49,229 nt of DNA from Amanita rubescens (Eukaryota; Basidiomycota; Agaricomycetes; Agaricales; Amanitaceae): assembly GCA_015039365.1 (NCBI GenBank), contig WION01000389.1, positions 1-49,229 on the forward strand, written 5' to 3'. The number at the start of each line of letters is the position of its first letter. The stretch's first letter is position 1. The notes below the pieces were generated by a model. The model saw nothing but the letters and a program-made list of their open reading frames with translations, ran no database searches and was not told the origin of the DNA. Both the position numbers and the translations under genes were made by a program. Shown here one piece after another: positions 33,275 to 43,304 of the stretch.

Positions 33275-36200
33275 TCCACAAAATGATAAACAGGGCTAAT
33301 CATCCAACCCTACCCCTATACCACTGTCTCCAATGTAAACACATCTAACAAGTACAACAGGGCTGAACGAGTTGTGTTTCCCTCCAAGTTAAATAATAAT
33401 GCACATGGATTGGCAAATGCTGTTTCGTGTTCCAGTGGTGTACCTGCAATAGGTGAAGCCAGGCAGCAATGCACTGGTACATCCTCTAACTCAAATAACA
33501 GCAATGCCAGTGGTGGTAAGTCAGTACATACCCCAACAGAACCAATGTGTACCACCTCCAGTGGGACAACCTTACTCTGTTGGGTTTGTTTAATACAAAT
33601 GGAACTTCTCTCTTGAATGAGGTGCTACTGTGGTGGGGAATGGCTCCACATTCAATGATCAGGGCATGAGGAACAAGTATGCTGCCTTGCTCCCTTTGTT
33701 TTCTAGTTGTGATATACAGCTTGCTATTCACCTGCAATGATTGATAGTCATACATAGTAAACTGAATGCCAAATTTAGTAAGCCTTTTGTCCTATGTCAT
33801 AAAGCATTTTCTGTACTGTGATGTCTGGTTACTGAATAAAATTGGATTCAAGGCTACATTAAATAACACATGTTTTGCCTCATAACAAGTTTGTCAAGTT
33901 GTCTCTTGTAATGGACTGTAGTGGGATGTTGAGCTCCCATAACAGTTTGCATGGATTGCACAACTTGAGACAGCAAAGGTTCTGCCTCATCCAACCTTCC
34001 CTGGCTTCTACTATATGTCAAAGCCAAGCTAGCCATTGCATTCAAAGTGGATGGATGATCTGGTCCAAACTTTGCTTTTCTTGTTTTCACCACCTCCACT
34101 TGCAGCTTCTCTGCCTTGTCCCACCTTCCTTGATTCCAGTATGCTGTTGCAAGATAATTCATTGTATTAAGAGTATCTGGATGGTCTGATCCAAGCTTTG
34201 CTTTTCTTGCATTCATGACCTCCACCTCCAGGTTCTCTGCCTTATCCCACCTTCCTTGAATCCTGTATGTGGATACCAGATTGTGCATGGTGTCAAGAGT
34301 GTATGGATGGTCTGACCCAAGCTTTACTTTTCTTGCATTCATCACCTCCACCTGCATCTTCTCTGCCTCATCCCACCTTCCCTGATTCCAGAATGTTAAT
34401 GCCAGATTGTGCATGGTGTGAAGAGTATCTGGATGGTTTGATCCAAGCTTCACTTTTCTTGCACTCATCACCTCCACCTGAAGCTTTTCTGCCTCATTCC
34501 ACCTTCCCTGATTTCCAAATGTTGATGCCAGACTGTGCATTGTGTGGAGTGTGTCTGGATGGTCTGATCCAAGTTTTGCTTTTCTTGCATTCATCACCTC
34601 CACCTGTAGCTTCTCTGCCTCTTTCAATCTTCCCTGATGCCTGTATATTTCTGCCATGTTGTGCATGGTGTGGAGAGTGTTTGGATGGCCTGATCCAAGC
34701 TTTAATTGTCTTGCATTCATCACCTCAACCTGCATTTTTTCTGCCTCATCCCACCTTCCCTGATTTCCAAATGTTGATGCCAGACTGTGCATTGTGTGGA
34801 GAGTGTCTGGATGGTCTGATCCAAGCTTTACTTTTCTTACATTCATCACCTCCACCTGTAGCTTCTCTGCCTCTTCCAACCTGCCCTGATTCCTGTATGT
34901 TTCTGCCACATTGTGTATGGTGTGGAGAGTATTTGGATGGCCTGATCCAAGCTTTGCTTTTCTTGCATTCATCACCTCTACCTGCATCTTCTCTGCTTCA
35001 TCCCACCTTCCCTGATTCCAGAATGTTGATGCCAGATTATGCATGGTGTGGAGAGTATCTGGATGGTCTGATCCAAGCTTTGCTTTTCTTACATTCATCA
35101 CCTCTACCTGCATCTTCTCTGCTTCATCCCACCTTCCCTGATTCCAGAATGTTGATGCCAGATTATGCATGGTGTGGAGAGTATCTGGATGGTCTGATCC
35201 AAGCTTTGCTTTTCTTGCATTCATCATCTCTGCCTGGAGCTTCTCTGCCTCATCCCACCTTCCCTGATTCCCAAATGTTGATGCCAGACTGTGCATGATG
35301 TGGAGAGTGTCTGGATGGTCTGATCCAAGCTTTGCTCTTCTTGCATCCATCAACTGCACCTGGAGCTTCTCTGCCTCATCCCACTTTCCCTGATTACTGT
35401 ATGTTTCTGCCAGATTGTGCATGGTGCAGAGAGTATCTGGATGGCCTGATCCAAGCTTCACATTTCTTGCATTCATCACCTCCACCTGCATCTTCTCTGC
35501 CTCATCCCACCTTCCCTGATTCCAGAATGTTAATGTCAGATTGTGCATGGCGAGGAGAGTATCTGGATGGTCTGATCCAAGCTTTGCTTTTCTTGCATTC
35601 ATCACCTCCACCTGCATCTTCTCTGCCTCATCCCACCTTCCCTGATTCCAGAATGTTAATGCCAGGTTGTGCATTGCATGGAGAGTGTCTGGATGGTCTG
35701 ATCCAAGCTTTGCTTTTCTTGCATTCATCACCTCTACCTGGAGCTTCTCTGCCTCATCCCACCTTCCCTGATTCCCAAATGTTGATGCCAGATTGTGCAT
35801 GGTGTGGAGAGTATCTGGATGGTCTAATCCAAGCTTTGCTTTTCTTGCATTCATCACCTCCACCTGCATCTTCTCTGCCTCATCCCACCTTCCCTGATTC
35901 CCATATGTATGTGCCAGATTGTGCATTGTGTGGAGAGTATCTGGATGGCCTGATCCAAGTTTCACTTTTCTTGCATTCATCACCTCCACCTGCAGCTTCT
36001 TTGCCTCATCCCACCTTCCCTGATTGAAGTATGTTGCTGCCAAACTGTTCATGGTGGTGAGAGTGGCTGGGTGGTTTAGTCCAATATTTGTTTTCCTCTG
36101 TTCAAATCCAACAAGTAACAGCTTCTCTGCCTCATTCCAGCTGCCAATGTGATGAAAAACTAGTGCAAATCTTGGATATTCATCATCATAATACCTGCTT

Positions 36201-37665
36201 TTCAACTGTAAATCCAATCCACATGAAATATTTGCCCTAATATGTGGTGCAAGAACTTTACAGAATGTGTAGTTATCAATGTGCCAATCAAGAGCTATGG
36301 AACAGGATAACAGTGCTCTTCCTCTGTGATATTGATCACTGATATCTGTCTTGGATATGATGTGTCTGCTCCACTCATTTACTAATGGATGCATGGAGTA
36401 TAGATGATCAATCGCCTTGATCAAAGAAAATGACAATAGAACTTTGATTCCATCCAGGAACTGCATTCTGTCCCACTCTCCTTTGTTCACAAGCAAGGTC
36501 TGATGATCTAACAGTGTCACTGACAATGGTAAATTGAGCTGTGCCTCCTGGACAAGATCTCTGTTTATATAGTTTTCTGCTGCATTTTTGAATAATTCCT
36601 CAGGTATATTCTCATGATTTAAAAAGGCAAAAATTCTTAGTAGCCTGATTGCACATTGTGCTGCTTGAGCCTCTTGTCCTGTTTCTTTTGCAGCCATGCC
36701 CTCAATCTGTTCTATTGAGATGTCCCATGTTCCATATGTAGATGTTCCATAACCAGATGCTCCCTTGAATTCTTTCCTTGACATCAATTGATGCTTGTGT
36801 TTTGTGAATAGCTCAAGATAGCTACCAATGCTACAGCCACAGTTTTGCATGTATGCTCCTGCTTGATCAACAGCAAGTGGTATTCCACCCACTTCTGATA
36901 TCACATTTTGGGCCATAGTTGTTATATGATCAGATGTGCCATCAAGCATGGCTGATTTCAACAGCAACTGAACAGCCTCATCATCTCCCATGTCAAGAAC
37001 ATTCACTGAGTCCAATGCCAGCCTCTTCAATCCCACATTCCTACTTGTAATCAAGATATTTCCTCCATTCCCTGGTGGAAGGAATGTTTCAACCATAGAA
37101 TAATGCCCATCTGCACTATCATATACCATGAGCCATCCAGATCTCTGAGCAATCCATTTGAGAGCAGATTGAGGAGACTTTGTTGCCTCCTTTGGGGCAT
37201 TGTTAGCCTGAGCTATCTGCATTAGTCCAACTTCAATAATAGCCTCTGAAGAAGCATGAAGCCAAAATATGTCAGAAAACCTGAGACAAGTTGTTCATCT
37301 CAAATGAATATTATACTAACATTGATATACTCACAGATCAGGATTTTGTTCAATAAATTTCAAGCAAATCTGAGTTTTTCCAATACCTCCCATACCATGC
37401 AAAAGGAATGACTTCCTTTGGCCTTCCACATGGGAGCTAAAATAGTCCTTCAATCTTTGCAAGTATTTATCTCTGCCTGTGAAGAATGTACTGGAATGTT
37501 TCAGGGGTGCTAGAGGAGGTAAAGCAGAATCAGGAGGGGTGAGGTTAAGGTTGATGTTGTTGGTGTTGTTAGTTATCTATGGGTTAGGGTTATTGTTGTG
37601 CTACCAGTGGACAACTTGTACTTAAATAACCTCTGTAAATTGAGCATCTTTCATAAAAATGTCGT
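33275..37665. other. CpG-depleted block covering the NLR gene
   Basis: Reading line by line, I find only two CG dinucleotides between 33428 and 37662 (at 35551 and 36413). Flanking DNA on both sides has CG many times per 100 bases. The block matches the NLR gene body plus ~400 bases beyond its stop. Text is rich in TG and CA, the expected products of methyl-C deamination. Edges are sharp to within about 150 bases. Confidence 0.85.
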
Positions 37666-37753
37666 GTGCCCCAGGGAAAAAATGGTTTGTAGCCTGTTGA
37701 GGGCCATCCATCATGACAGTTACAGCACAACTAGAAAGGGATAAGGACGTCAT
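33854..37753 (-). CDS. NLR-type protein: NB-ARC ATPase with 17 TPR repeats
   Basis: Three exons: 37631-37753, 37335-37576 and 33854-37280 (introns of 54 nt each), giving 1263 residues. The short first exon ends with FFPGAHDIFMKDAQFTE. Exon 2 has FFTGRDKYLQRLKDYF and Walker A HGMGGIGKTQ. Exon 3 has SDIFWLHASSEA, a Walker B-like GWLMVYDSAD, NILITSRN, GGIPLAVDQAGAYM (GLPL motif) and MHPLVNEWSR (winged-helix, MHD-like). About 17 kinesin-light-chain-type TPR units of 42 residues follow (HPDTLHTMHNLASTF, NQGRWDEAEKMQVEVMNAR). Fungal NLRs sense non-self or microbial cues and trigger incompatibility or defence; that role is inferred from family architecture. Starts at 37714 or 37711 are alternatives. 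Codons avoid CG: Arg is written AGA/AGG. The ORF is intact over 3.4 kb despite strong CpG loss. Confidence 0.88.
33930..36095 (-). repeat. Coding tandem array of 126-bp TPR units
   Basis: About 17 units of 126 bp, each one 42-residue repeat. Adjacent units near 35030-35220 are almost identical at the DNA level, including silent sites, which implies recent unequal exchange or gene conversion. The first unit (LNHPATLTTM) and the last two (PDHPSTLNAM; AQHPTTVHYK) are the most diverged, as expected at array edges. Confidence 0.85.
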
Positions 37754-37814
37754 AGAGCTATTGTGGAGGTCCAGATCAAGCTTACCTGGTAGTCTTTAAT
37801 GATTTGGGTATGTT

Positions 37815-39180
37815 GTGGTCAAGAAGGAAAGAGCGTGTAACGTACTAACGTGTCACACGGCTGAACTTCGCACATATGCCCGCTACTCTTCATATGCGTC
37901 GATGTCCGACCATGACCGCCCTTCATCGTTCCGACACATCCTATCACCCGGTTACCCGTCATCTTCCCATTCTCACACGCGTTCATTGCCTCACATTGGG
38001 GTCAATATAACATCAAGCCCCCGACGTCGCTTGCATTGTCGCCTTCAGCTCAAGCGTCAATCGAATGAGGCTTGTAGCGCATACGCGGAGTCACACCCGC
38101 CAGCCTCTTCTAGAACTGCAGGCTTGTCCTCAACCCTGGGAGATACACGCATTGTTCTTCCAATTTTCGAACTTCACATACTTTCTGGCAGCAGCATCAG
38201 CACCCACCCCACCCTTCGCCCCGACCGTCACAATGCTCATTGCCAACAGCTAGTAGTTCAATGGTAGTATCATAAGCGGCATTTATGGAACCTGTGTCTT
38301 GAATGGATACAGGAACGTACAAATGCCTGTGCCGGCCCCCTGTTCCGGCACCATAAGCTCCTTATTCAGCAACCACTGCAACCGCTGCAGTCACGGTATC
38401 CGCGTCAACAGTAGCGTCCCTGGCAGCCATCCGGTGCCTCTACCACAGCATCCAGTACCTCCACCGCAGCGCTCACAACCGACAGCACCACAGCATCCAC
38501 AATAACTACCACCTCAGTATGCGCGATCATTGCCACCTCAGCATACGCAATCGCTACCACCATCACAGCATGCGCGACCGCAGCAACTCTGGCCCTCTCC
38601 ACAGCTGCCCATTCACCAGCACCAACGGCCAGAGTCACGACCACTATCACGTGTGCAACCTCAATTAAATCAGCCTCCACAAGCACAATGCAACGTCTAT
38701 CGACGTCCATCTGTACCCGTTGAGTTGCCGTTGCCGATCTGCGGACGTGACAAGACAGCTGATATTTCTCGTATGGGTAAAGCAGCTAGCCTGGTTAGTA
38801 GTGCAAATGGGTACGGAAGCGGTGTCAGCGAGAGTGAAGCTGAGAATTTGGAGAGTGCCAGTCAAAGAGGTGACGAAACAAACAGAAATGACGCGGATAC
38901 CGATGCGATTCCTGGGATTGTGATCAATGTCGCTGGTGATGATGACGGATCGAGTAACTGGGCTTCTTCTGTGGCTTCTTCGCCCCAGTTGCCGGTCATA
39001 CATTTGCGAAAGGAGGATGTTCAACGAACGCATACTTCGGGTCCTCAAATTCAGGTGCGGAACCCGTACCCGTGGGGGAACACTAGCTTTATTGCATATC
39101 AATGTGTAAAAAATGGCTATTACTACTGTAATGGGATTTACAAAACGACCGATTGTCCAGTGACTAAGCTAGCAAGTTGA
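37815..39180 (+). pseudogene. Decayed partial copy of the Q/P-rich gene at 45.8 kb
   Basis: From about 37890 it matches 47680-49229: the stretch encoding SSSHSHTRSLPHIGVNITSS, then CCGACGTCGCTTGCAT, ACATACTTTCTGGCAGCAGC, and the Q/P-rich part ending with SRPLSRVQPQLNQPPQAQ, VYRRPSVPVE and DISRMGKAA. About 340 bases (48242-48583) are missing. In the Q/P frame a CAG-CAA pair reads CAG-TAG (near 38412) and CAA-TCG reads CAA-TAA (near 38503). A downstream open frame to 39180 encodes the region that would lie just past the right edge in the parent (SNWASSVASSPQLPVIHLRK, SGPQIQV), then an unrelated-looking tail (NGYYYCNGIYKTTD). Confidence 0.8.
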
Positions 39181-39290
39181 GCAATGGAGTTATGGGGATG
39201 TTCAACTTGGACCCAGTGGGCGACTGTAGAGAATTCATAATGTAATATTAGAGCGATAAAATATGCCACGGTGAGAAACGAAACAATTCC

Positions 39291-39935
39291 CTAACGTATC
39301 TTCCCTGCTTCCTGCAGCTCAAAGTACGCCATGAGCTTTCCCTTGGGTACACCCAGCCGAAAGGCCCAATGATATCTGTTCATAAACATTTCAATCCTCT
39401 TGTCCATCTCCGTCATCCTATCTCGAATTTGATCTTCTTTCGAGGCGTTTGCAGTTGCCGAGTAATGAAAGTCTTCCTGCAGCTCAACCTCTCCGACAGT
39501 GTGCCCGAAATTCATAGCATCGAAGACAATTTTGAACTCGCCGTCTGCTACCCACGATTGCCGGACTGTTGACAATGTCGCAATAGCATCCAGTCCAAAA
39601 AAGTCCTTCTCGCTGGCTTCTTTTCCTATCACTTCTTGCACACATCGCCGAACGAGGTCAGATCCTGAGAGCTCCTCGAACATAGAATTGGTGAAATCAC
39701 CGCCTTTCTTTACTTTTGCTTCCCAGATGCCATTCCGCCGTCTGACCCAAATACCAGCATTTATGAGAGATCTAGATGGGTTGTCGTAGTACACATCGTG
39801 GATTGTACGCTGGGAAAGAGCGTGCACGTTTTTGAAAGGAGGTTGTCCGGTATTTGCAACGAGATCTTCGACGGCGAGCGAGCAGAACTTGCGTTCTACC
39901 TCTAAAAGTGCTCGTAATATGAGTGATGGCCTCAT
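39291..39935 (-). CDS. CYTH-domain protein, thiamine-triphosphatase-like
   Basis: The CYTH superfamily (adenylyl cyclase class IV / thiamine triphosphatase) hydrolyses triphosphates in a beta-barrel tunnel lined by charged residues. The hallmark ExExK motif is EVERKF. Then HDVYYDNPSRSLINAGIWVR, RRNGIWEAKVKKGG (barrel strand pair with basic residues), LSTVRQSWVADGEFKIVFDA and a Glu-rich strand GHTVGEVELQED all fit the ThTPase branch. The chain is 214 residues from ATG 39935, close to the usual length. A helical C-terminus (MNRYHWAFRLGVPKGKLMAY) matches the family ending. The stop is at 39291-39293. An upstream exon cannot be excluded. It is divergent from the kinase/HAD/UPRT gene with about 300 bases between starts. 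Confidence 0.85.
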   Translation of the reverse strand: MRPSLILRALLEVERKFCSLAVEDLVANTGQPPFKNVHALSQRTIHDVYYDNPSRSLINAGIWVRRRNGIWEAKVKKGGDFTNSMFEELSGSDLVRRCVQEVIGKEASEKDFFGLDAIATLSTVRQSWVADGEFKIVFDAMNFGHTVGEVELQEDFHYSATANASKEDQIRDRMTEMDKRIEMFMNRYHWAFRLGVPKGKLMAYFELQEAGKIR

Positions 39936-40233
39936 CACTATCTGTGGAAAGAAGTGAGAAACGGAGGATCAAGGTATCCCAGCTGGCAAACCTTGGATGA
40001 TTCCTGGCGTCCGTATCCCGTGGGAAAGTGGCTGTGCGCAGCACGTCACACGTCGACTGATGAATCGATGACAGTCGATCTGCCAGTGTAACAAGCTTCA
40101 GGGGACCCACCTACGCTTTGTCACTTGCGCTCCTCGGACGCAACCTACGTGTCGCCCCTGCAGCTTGTTTACTGTAACCTTTCTTCCGCCGCATAGCTGA
40201 ATATAAATTCTTCTGTTACAATTCCTTTCAAAA
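39936..40233. promoter_or_regulatory. Divergent intergenic promoter region
   Basis: Only 298 bases separate the two start codons, so both genes should share this promoter. On the plus side, AATATAAAT at about 40200 is a TATA-like element 30 bases before ATG 40234. No other motif is claimed. Confidence 0.5.
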
Positions 40234-42435
40234 ATGTCCCTAGGTGCACCGCAACAGTCAGCCAAGCCAACTAACCTGCGTGACGCCAGGTATGTTCTTC
40301 TGTCTTTAACTCTGAGTGGAACCGATACCTACATCCCTTGCAGCTCGGATGAGTCATCGTCTACAGCCGATAAGCAATCAATCCAGCTCACCAAGACCAA
40401 GCCCAACTCCGTTCCCAATGACTTTAAACCCATTGTCGTGGGTATATACGGGATTCCCGGCTGTGGGAAGACCTTCCTGTTCGATCAGTTGAAGCGTGAA
40501 CTGGAAGAGAGCTGTTACGAGTTCTATGAAGGCTCCCAGATGATCGCCTCTCTGGTTCCGGGTGGCCTCGCTGCATTCCAGAAGCTGGACGAGGAACAAA
40601 AGTCACATTGGCGCGAGGTCGCCATTGATACTATTTGGAAGAGCTGTCTTGCCAGTGGAAAAACAGCCGTCGTGGCCGGGCATTTCATGTTCTGGCAAGA
40701 AGGGAACCAAGTCGGCCAGAGAGTATACACGCGCAGTGACCTAAACACATACACACATATTCTCTACCTCGACGTACCCGCCGAAATCGTAGCACAACGC
40801 CGTCAGAATGACACACTGCGAAGTCGTTCGACCGCGTCGGTTGAGCATTTACGCAACTGGCAGAAGATAGAGAAGACCGAGCTTCGTGATCTCTGCCGCC
40901 AGCACAACATTCTATTCTCCCTCATATCCTCCGAGCCGTCACCAACTTCAAACAGGATCGCAAAACTATTACGCGACTTCCGGTATCATACTGAAGAGGA
41001 CAACCTGCGTCGTGCTGAAAGTAGGCTGGATGACATTGTTGTCCGCTACAATTGTCAACCTAGGCCTGAACCGCATGTGGCGCTCGTTATGGATGGCGAC
41101 AGGACTCTGGCTGCGCTGGACACAGGGAGGCTTTTCTGGCAGACGCTCTCCAACTCCAAGTCGAGAGACGAGGACGATCCGTTGAAGGCGGTATTCAGTA
41201 GCACTATGGGTTACTCGTACGCTGCCTTCCGCCAGGTCGCATTGCTGTATGAAGAGGCGGTAGATGACCACGAGTTTGACGTCACCTGCGAGAAAGTAGC
41301 CCTGACAGTAACGATGCATCCAGAATTTGTATCACTACTGCGACTTGTGGCAGAGCAGGACCACGTTCTCGCCATAGTCGTTACCTGTGGGCTGGGTAAT
41401 TTGTGGGAAAAAATCCTTGCCAAAGAAGGCCTGTCTGAGAGGGTTCAAGTCATTGGCGGGGGCCGCATTGCTGACGGGCTCATTGTAACTGCTTCTGTGA
41501 AGGCAACCCTGGTGTCACGCCTACGAGACGTTCATCACATGTACGTTTCAGCATTTGGAGACAGTACCTTGGACCTGGGTATGTTGGGTGAGGCACATGA
41601 GGCCATCGTCGTTGTCGGAGAAGAACACGCCAGGAGCACGACTATGGAGAAGGACTTGCTGCACGCCATCGACAATGAGGGGCTTCGGGCGAGCCAGGTG
41701 CTGCTGCCCCCTCACGCTTCACCAAGGCTAGACACGACCAAACTTCCTCAGGTGCGATTCACTGATAAAGAGTTCATGGAATCAATCTTGCGTTGTCGCA
41801 AGCCAGCCAGCCTTCGCATCGTTCATGCAACGGATCGGAGCGCTGCTAAGCTGTTGATGACGCCGATGCGCGATGCAATGGTTTCTGGCCCTGCCCTCAG
41901 GAAAGCACATGGCGAGGTTGGGTCATATCTGGCGACCGAGTTTCTGACCGGTATGATCGGTCTCGAAGAATACGCAATCCCCCATGTTCAGGGACATGCA
42001 ACAAGTGGCTTTCGACTTCACCAAGAGCAGCAGACGACAATCGTGGCGCTTATGCGTGGAGGAGAGCCAATGGCGCTCGGCGTTAACAGTGTCTTCCCAC
42101 TCGCCATGTTCGTTCACGCCACTCAGCCGTCCGACATCAAACCCCACCATCTGCACAAACAACGAAACGTGTTGTTGGTGGACTCGGTGGTCAATAGCGG
42201 CAAATCGGTGGCTGAATTCGTTCAACACATCCGCAGTCTTGATACTACCGTTCGCATCATCGTGATTGCAGGGGTTGTCCAGGCCCAGTCGCTATCCAAG
42301 GGCGTCTTCTCTCAAGCCCTCGAGCATGACATGAATCTCAGTCTAGTTGCTCTTCGTCTATCCGATAACCGGTTCACCGGGAAGGGTACCACGGACACCG
42401 GTAACCGCCTGTTCAATACAACACATTTGCCCTGA
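40234..42435 (+). CDS. Three-domain P-loop kinase / HAD phosphatase / uracil phosphoribosyltransferase fusion
   Basis: Domains in order. First a P-loop kinase-like domain (VVGIYGIPGCGKTFLFDQLK, VAGHFMFW, LYLDVPAEIVAQRRQND). Then a HAD-like domain with VALVMDGDRTLAALDTG (DxD-type motif), VVTCGLGNLWEKIL and FGDSTLDLGML (late acidic motif). Last a UPRTase-type domain with LRIVHATDRSAAKLLMTPMR, ATEFLTG, VALMRGGEPMALGV and the PRPP-binding loop NVLLVDSVVNSGKSV. The ending GTTDTGNRLFNTTHLP is typical. Likely work is pyrimidine salvage coupled to nucleotide phosphorylation or dephosphorylation; the exact reaction is inferred. A 54-nt intron (40290-40343; GTATGT...CAG) is a multiple of three with no stop, and splicing gives DAS/SDESS. 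After removal the protein is 715 residues. The HAD motif DGDRT keeps both Asp. Confidence 0.85.
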   Translation: MSLGAPQQSAKPTNLRDARYVLLSLTLSGTDTYIPCSSDESSSTADKQSIQLTKTKPNSVPNDFKPIVVGIYGIPGCGKTFLFDQLKRELEESCYEFYEGSQMIASLVPGGLAAFQKLDEEQKSHWREVAIDTIWKSCLASGKTAVVAGHFMFWQEGNQVGQRVYTRSDLNTYTHILYLDVPAEIVAQRRQNDTLRSRSTASVEHLRNWQKIEKTELRDLCRQHNILFSLISSEPSPTSNRIAKLLRDFRYHTEEDNLRRAESRLDDIVVRYNCQPRPEPHVALVMDGDRTLAALDTGRLFWQTLSNSKSRDEDDPLKAVFSSTMGYSYAAFRQVALLYEEAVDDHEFDVTCEKVALTVTMHPEFVSLLRLVAEQDHVLAIVVTCGLGNLWEKILAKEGLSERVQVIGGGRIADGLIVTASVKATLVSRLRDVHHMYVSAFGDSTLDLGMLGEAHEAIVVVGEEHARSTTMEKDLLHAIDNEGLRASQVLLPPHASPRLDTTKLPQVRFTDKEFMESILRCRKPASLRIVHATDRSAAKLLMTPMRDAMVSGPALRKAHGEVGSYLATEFLTGMIGLEEYAIPHVQGHATSGFRLHQEQQTTIVALMRGGEPMALGVNSVFPLAMFVHATQPSDIKPHHLHKQRNVLLVDSVVNSGKSVAEFVQHIRSLDTTVRIIVIAGVVQAQSLSKGVFSQALEHDMNLSLVALRLSDNRFTGKGTTDTGNRLFNTTHLP

Positions 42436-42684
42436 CTTAGGTGGACTTCCTCGCCCATCCCCAGCATCAGTTTCATATGACATTGTCCCTTTCTGATTTA
42501 GGTTCTTTCTCGAAGACCCCCTACATTTTCTGATTTGTCTATGCATATACTAACTTACAAGTTACCCTTGACTCTTTCAGCGGCACTCACAGCATCATCC
42601 GAAGCAAGGTAGCCCCCATTCTTACTCGTCGCGTCTTGATCGAAAGCTCCGCGAAATTGGATGATCATGCGTGATCACTGTGGG

Positions 42685-42723
42685 TCATCGTGAACAAGCA
42701 TGTTCATTAATGGTTCACGATGA
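42685..42723. repeat. Inverted repeat (hairpin)
   Basis: TCATCGTGAAC at 42685-42695 is the perfect reverse complement of GTTCACGATGA at 42713-42723, with a 17-base loop. No T-run follows, so it does not look like a terminator. Confidence 0.7.
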
Positions 42724-42919
42724 TCGCTTATGAACAGCCATGAACGGCCGTAAATACTATTAATTATCAGATCATGATCAAATATACTCTTGTGAACATG
42801 CCTGAGCAACCCGGTTTGAGACCACGCACAGTGCAATCGGCTCATTAGGTAGAAATCCATAATGCAATAGCGAAGCCATGAACGGAGGACATTACAGAAC
42901 TAGAAGACAGGGTCCTAAA

Positions 42920-43185
42920 TACATAAATGGCACGTGCGACGCCTCGGAAGTATTACACGGAAGACGAAGCACATATATCGGCTTCTTTCCTCATCCCTCG
43001 TTCTATAACCATTGTCATTTCGACTTCCTCGATAGCATCGGTTTTAGATATAATACTATGGATGGTGAAACAAAGTCACGGTTATGTTGAACGAAAGAGC
43101 GAAGGCCGGGTCACCTATCTCGGGAAAGGTAGAGAACTTCAACGGGACATATGCACCGTTGATAGCTGAGTCGAAGCCCGATCTA
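42920..43185 (+). repeat. Dispersed ~240 bp element, copy 2
   Basis: Same-strand match to 31574-31815. Here the frame MARATPRKYYTEDEAH is open for 80 residues. It lies about 120 bases upstream of the Crinkler-like open frame, so it could be a captured upstream exon, or simply an insertion. Confidence 0.65.
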
Positions 43186-43304
43186 CTAACAGCACGCTGA
43201 GGGTTGCGCCGACATAGCACAACTAAAATTAGAATGGGCGGGAAGCACGGAAAGGGATGCCAACGTTTGCTGGGGGGATATAGCAAGTCGAGAATTATTT
43301 TATC

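Larger units (their letters stand above)
31302..33853. other. Gene-poor accessory stretch
   Basis: It holds one copy of a dispersed element (31574-31815), a diverged direct duplication at about 32890-33065, and the start of a CpG-poor block at about 33430. A minus-strand frame at 31913-32161 has a hydrophobic stretch but no recognised family. I see no supportable gene. Confidence 0.5.
42436..43304. other. Intergenic region with hairpin and dispersed element
   Basis: It contains an 11-base perfect inverted repeat (42685-42723) in a stretch rich in TGAACATG/CATGTTCA words, and the second copy of the ~240 bp element. No gene is called. Confidence 0.5.

Noticed and set aside
33374..33616. Possible small gene or transposon fragment downstream of the NLR
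   Set aside because: The 80-codon frame has no recognisable motif, and both strands are open because the DNA is CpG-poor and simple in composition.
34267..36027. Long antisense open frames (343 and 231 codons) across the TPR array
   Set aside because: They are mirror frames of a 126-bp repeat, kept open by periodicity and lack of CG; they have no start context or family motif.
33930..36095. CRISPR-like array of regularly spaced repeats
   Set aside because: The repeats are contiguous coding TPR units in a eukaryotic gene, with no unique spacers.
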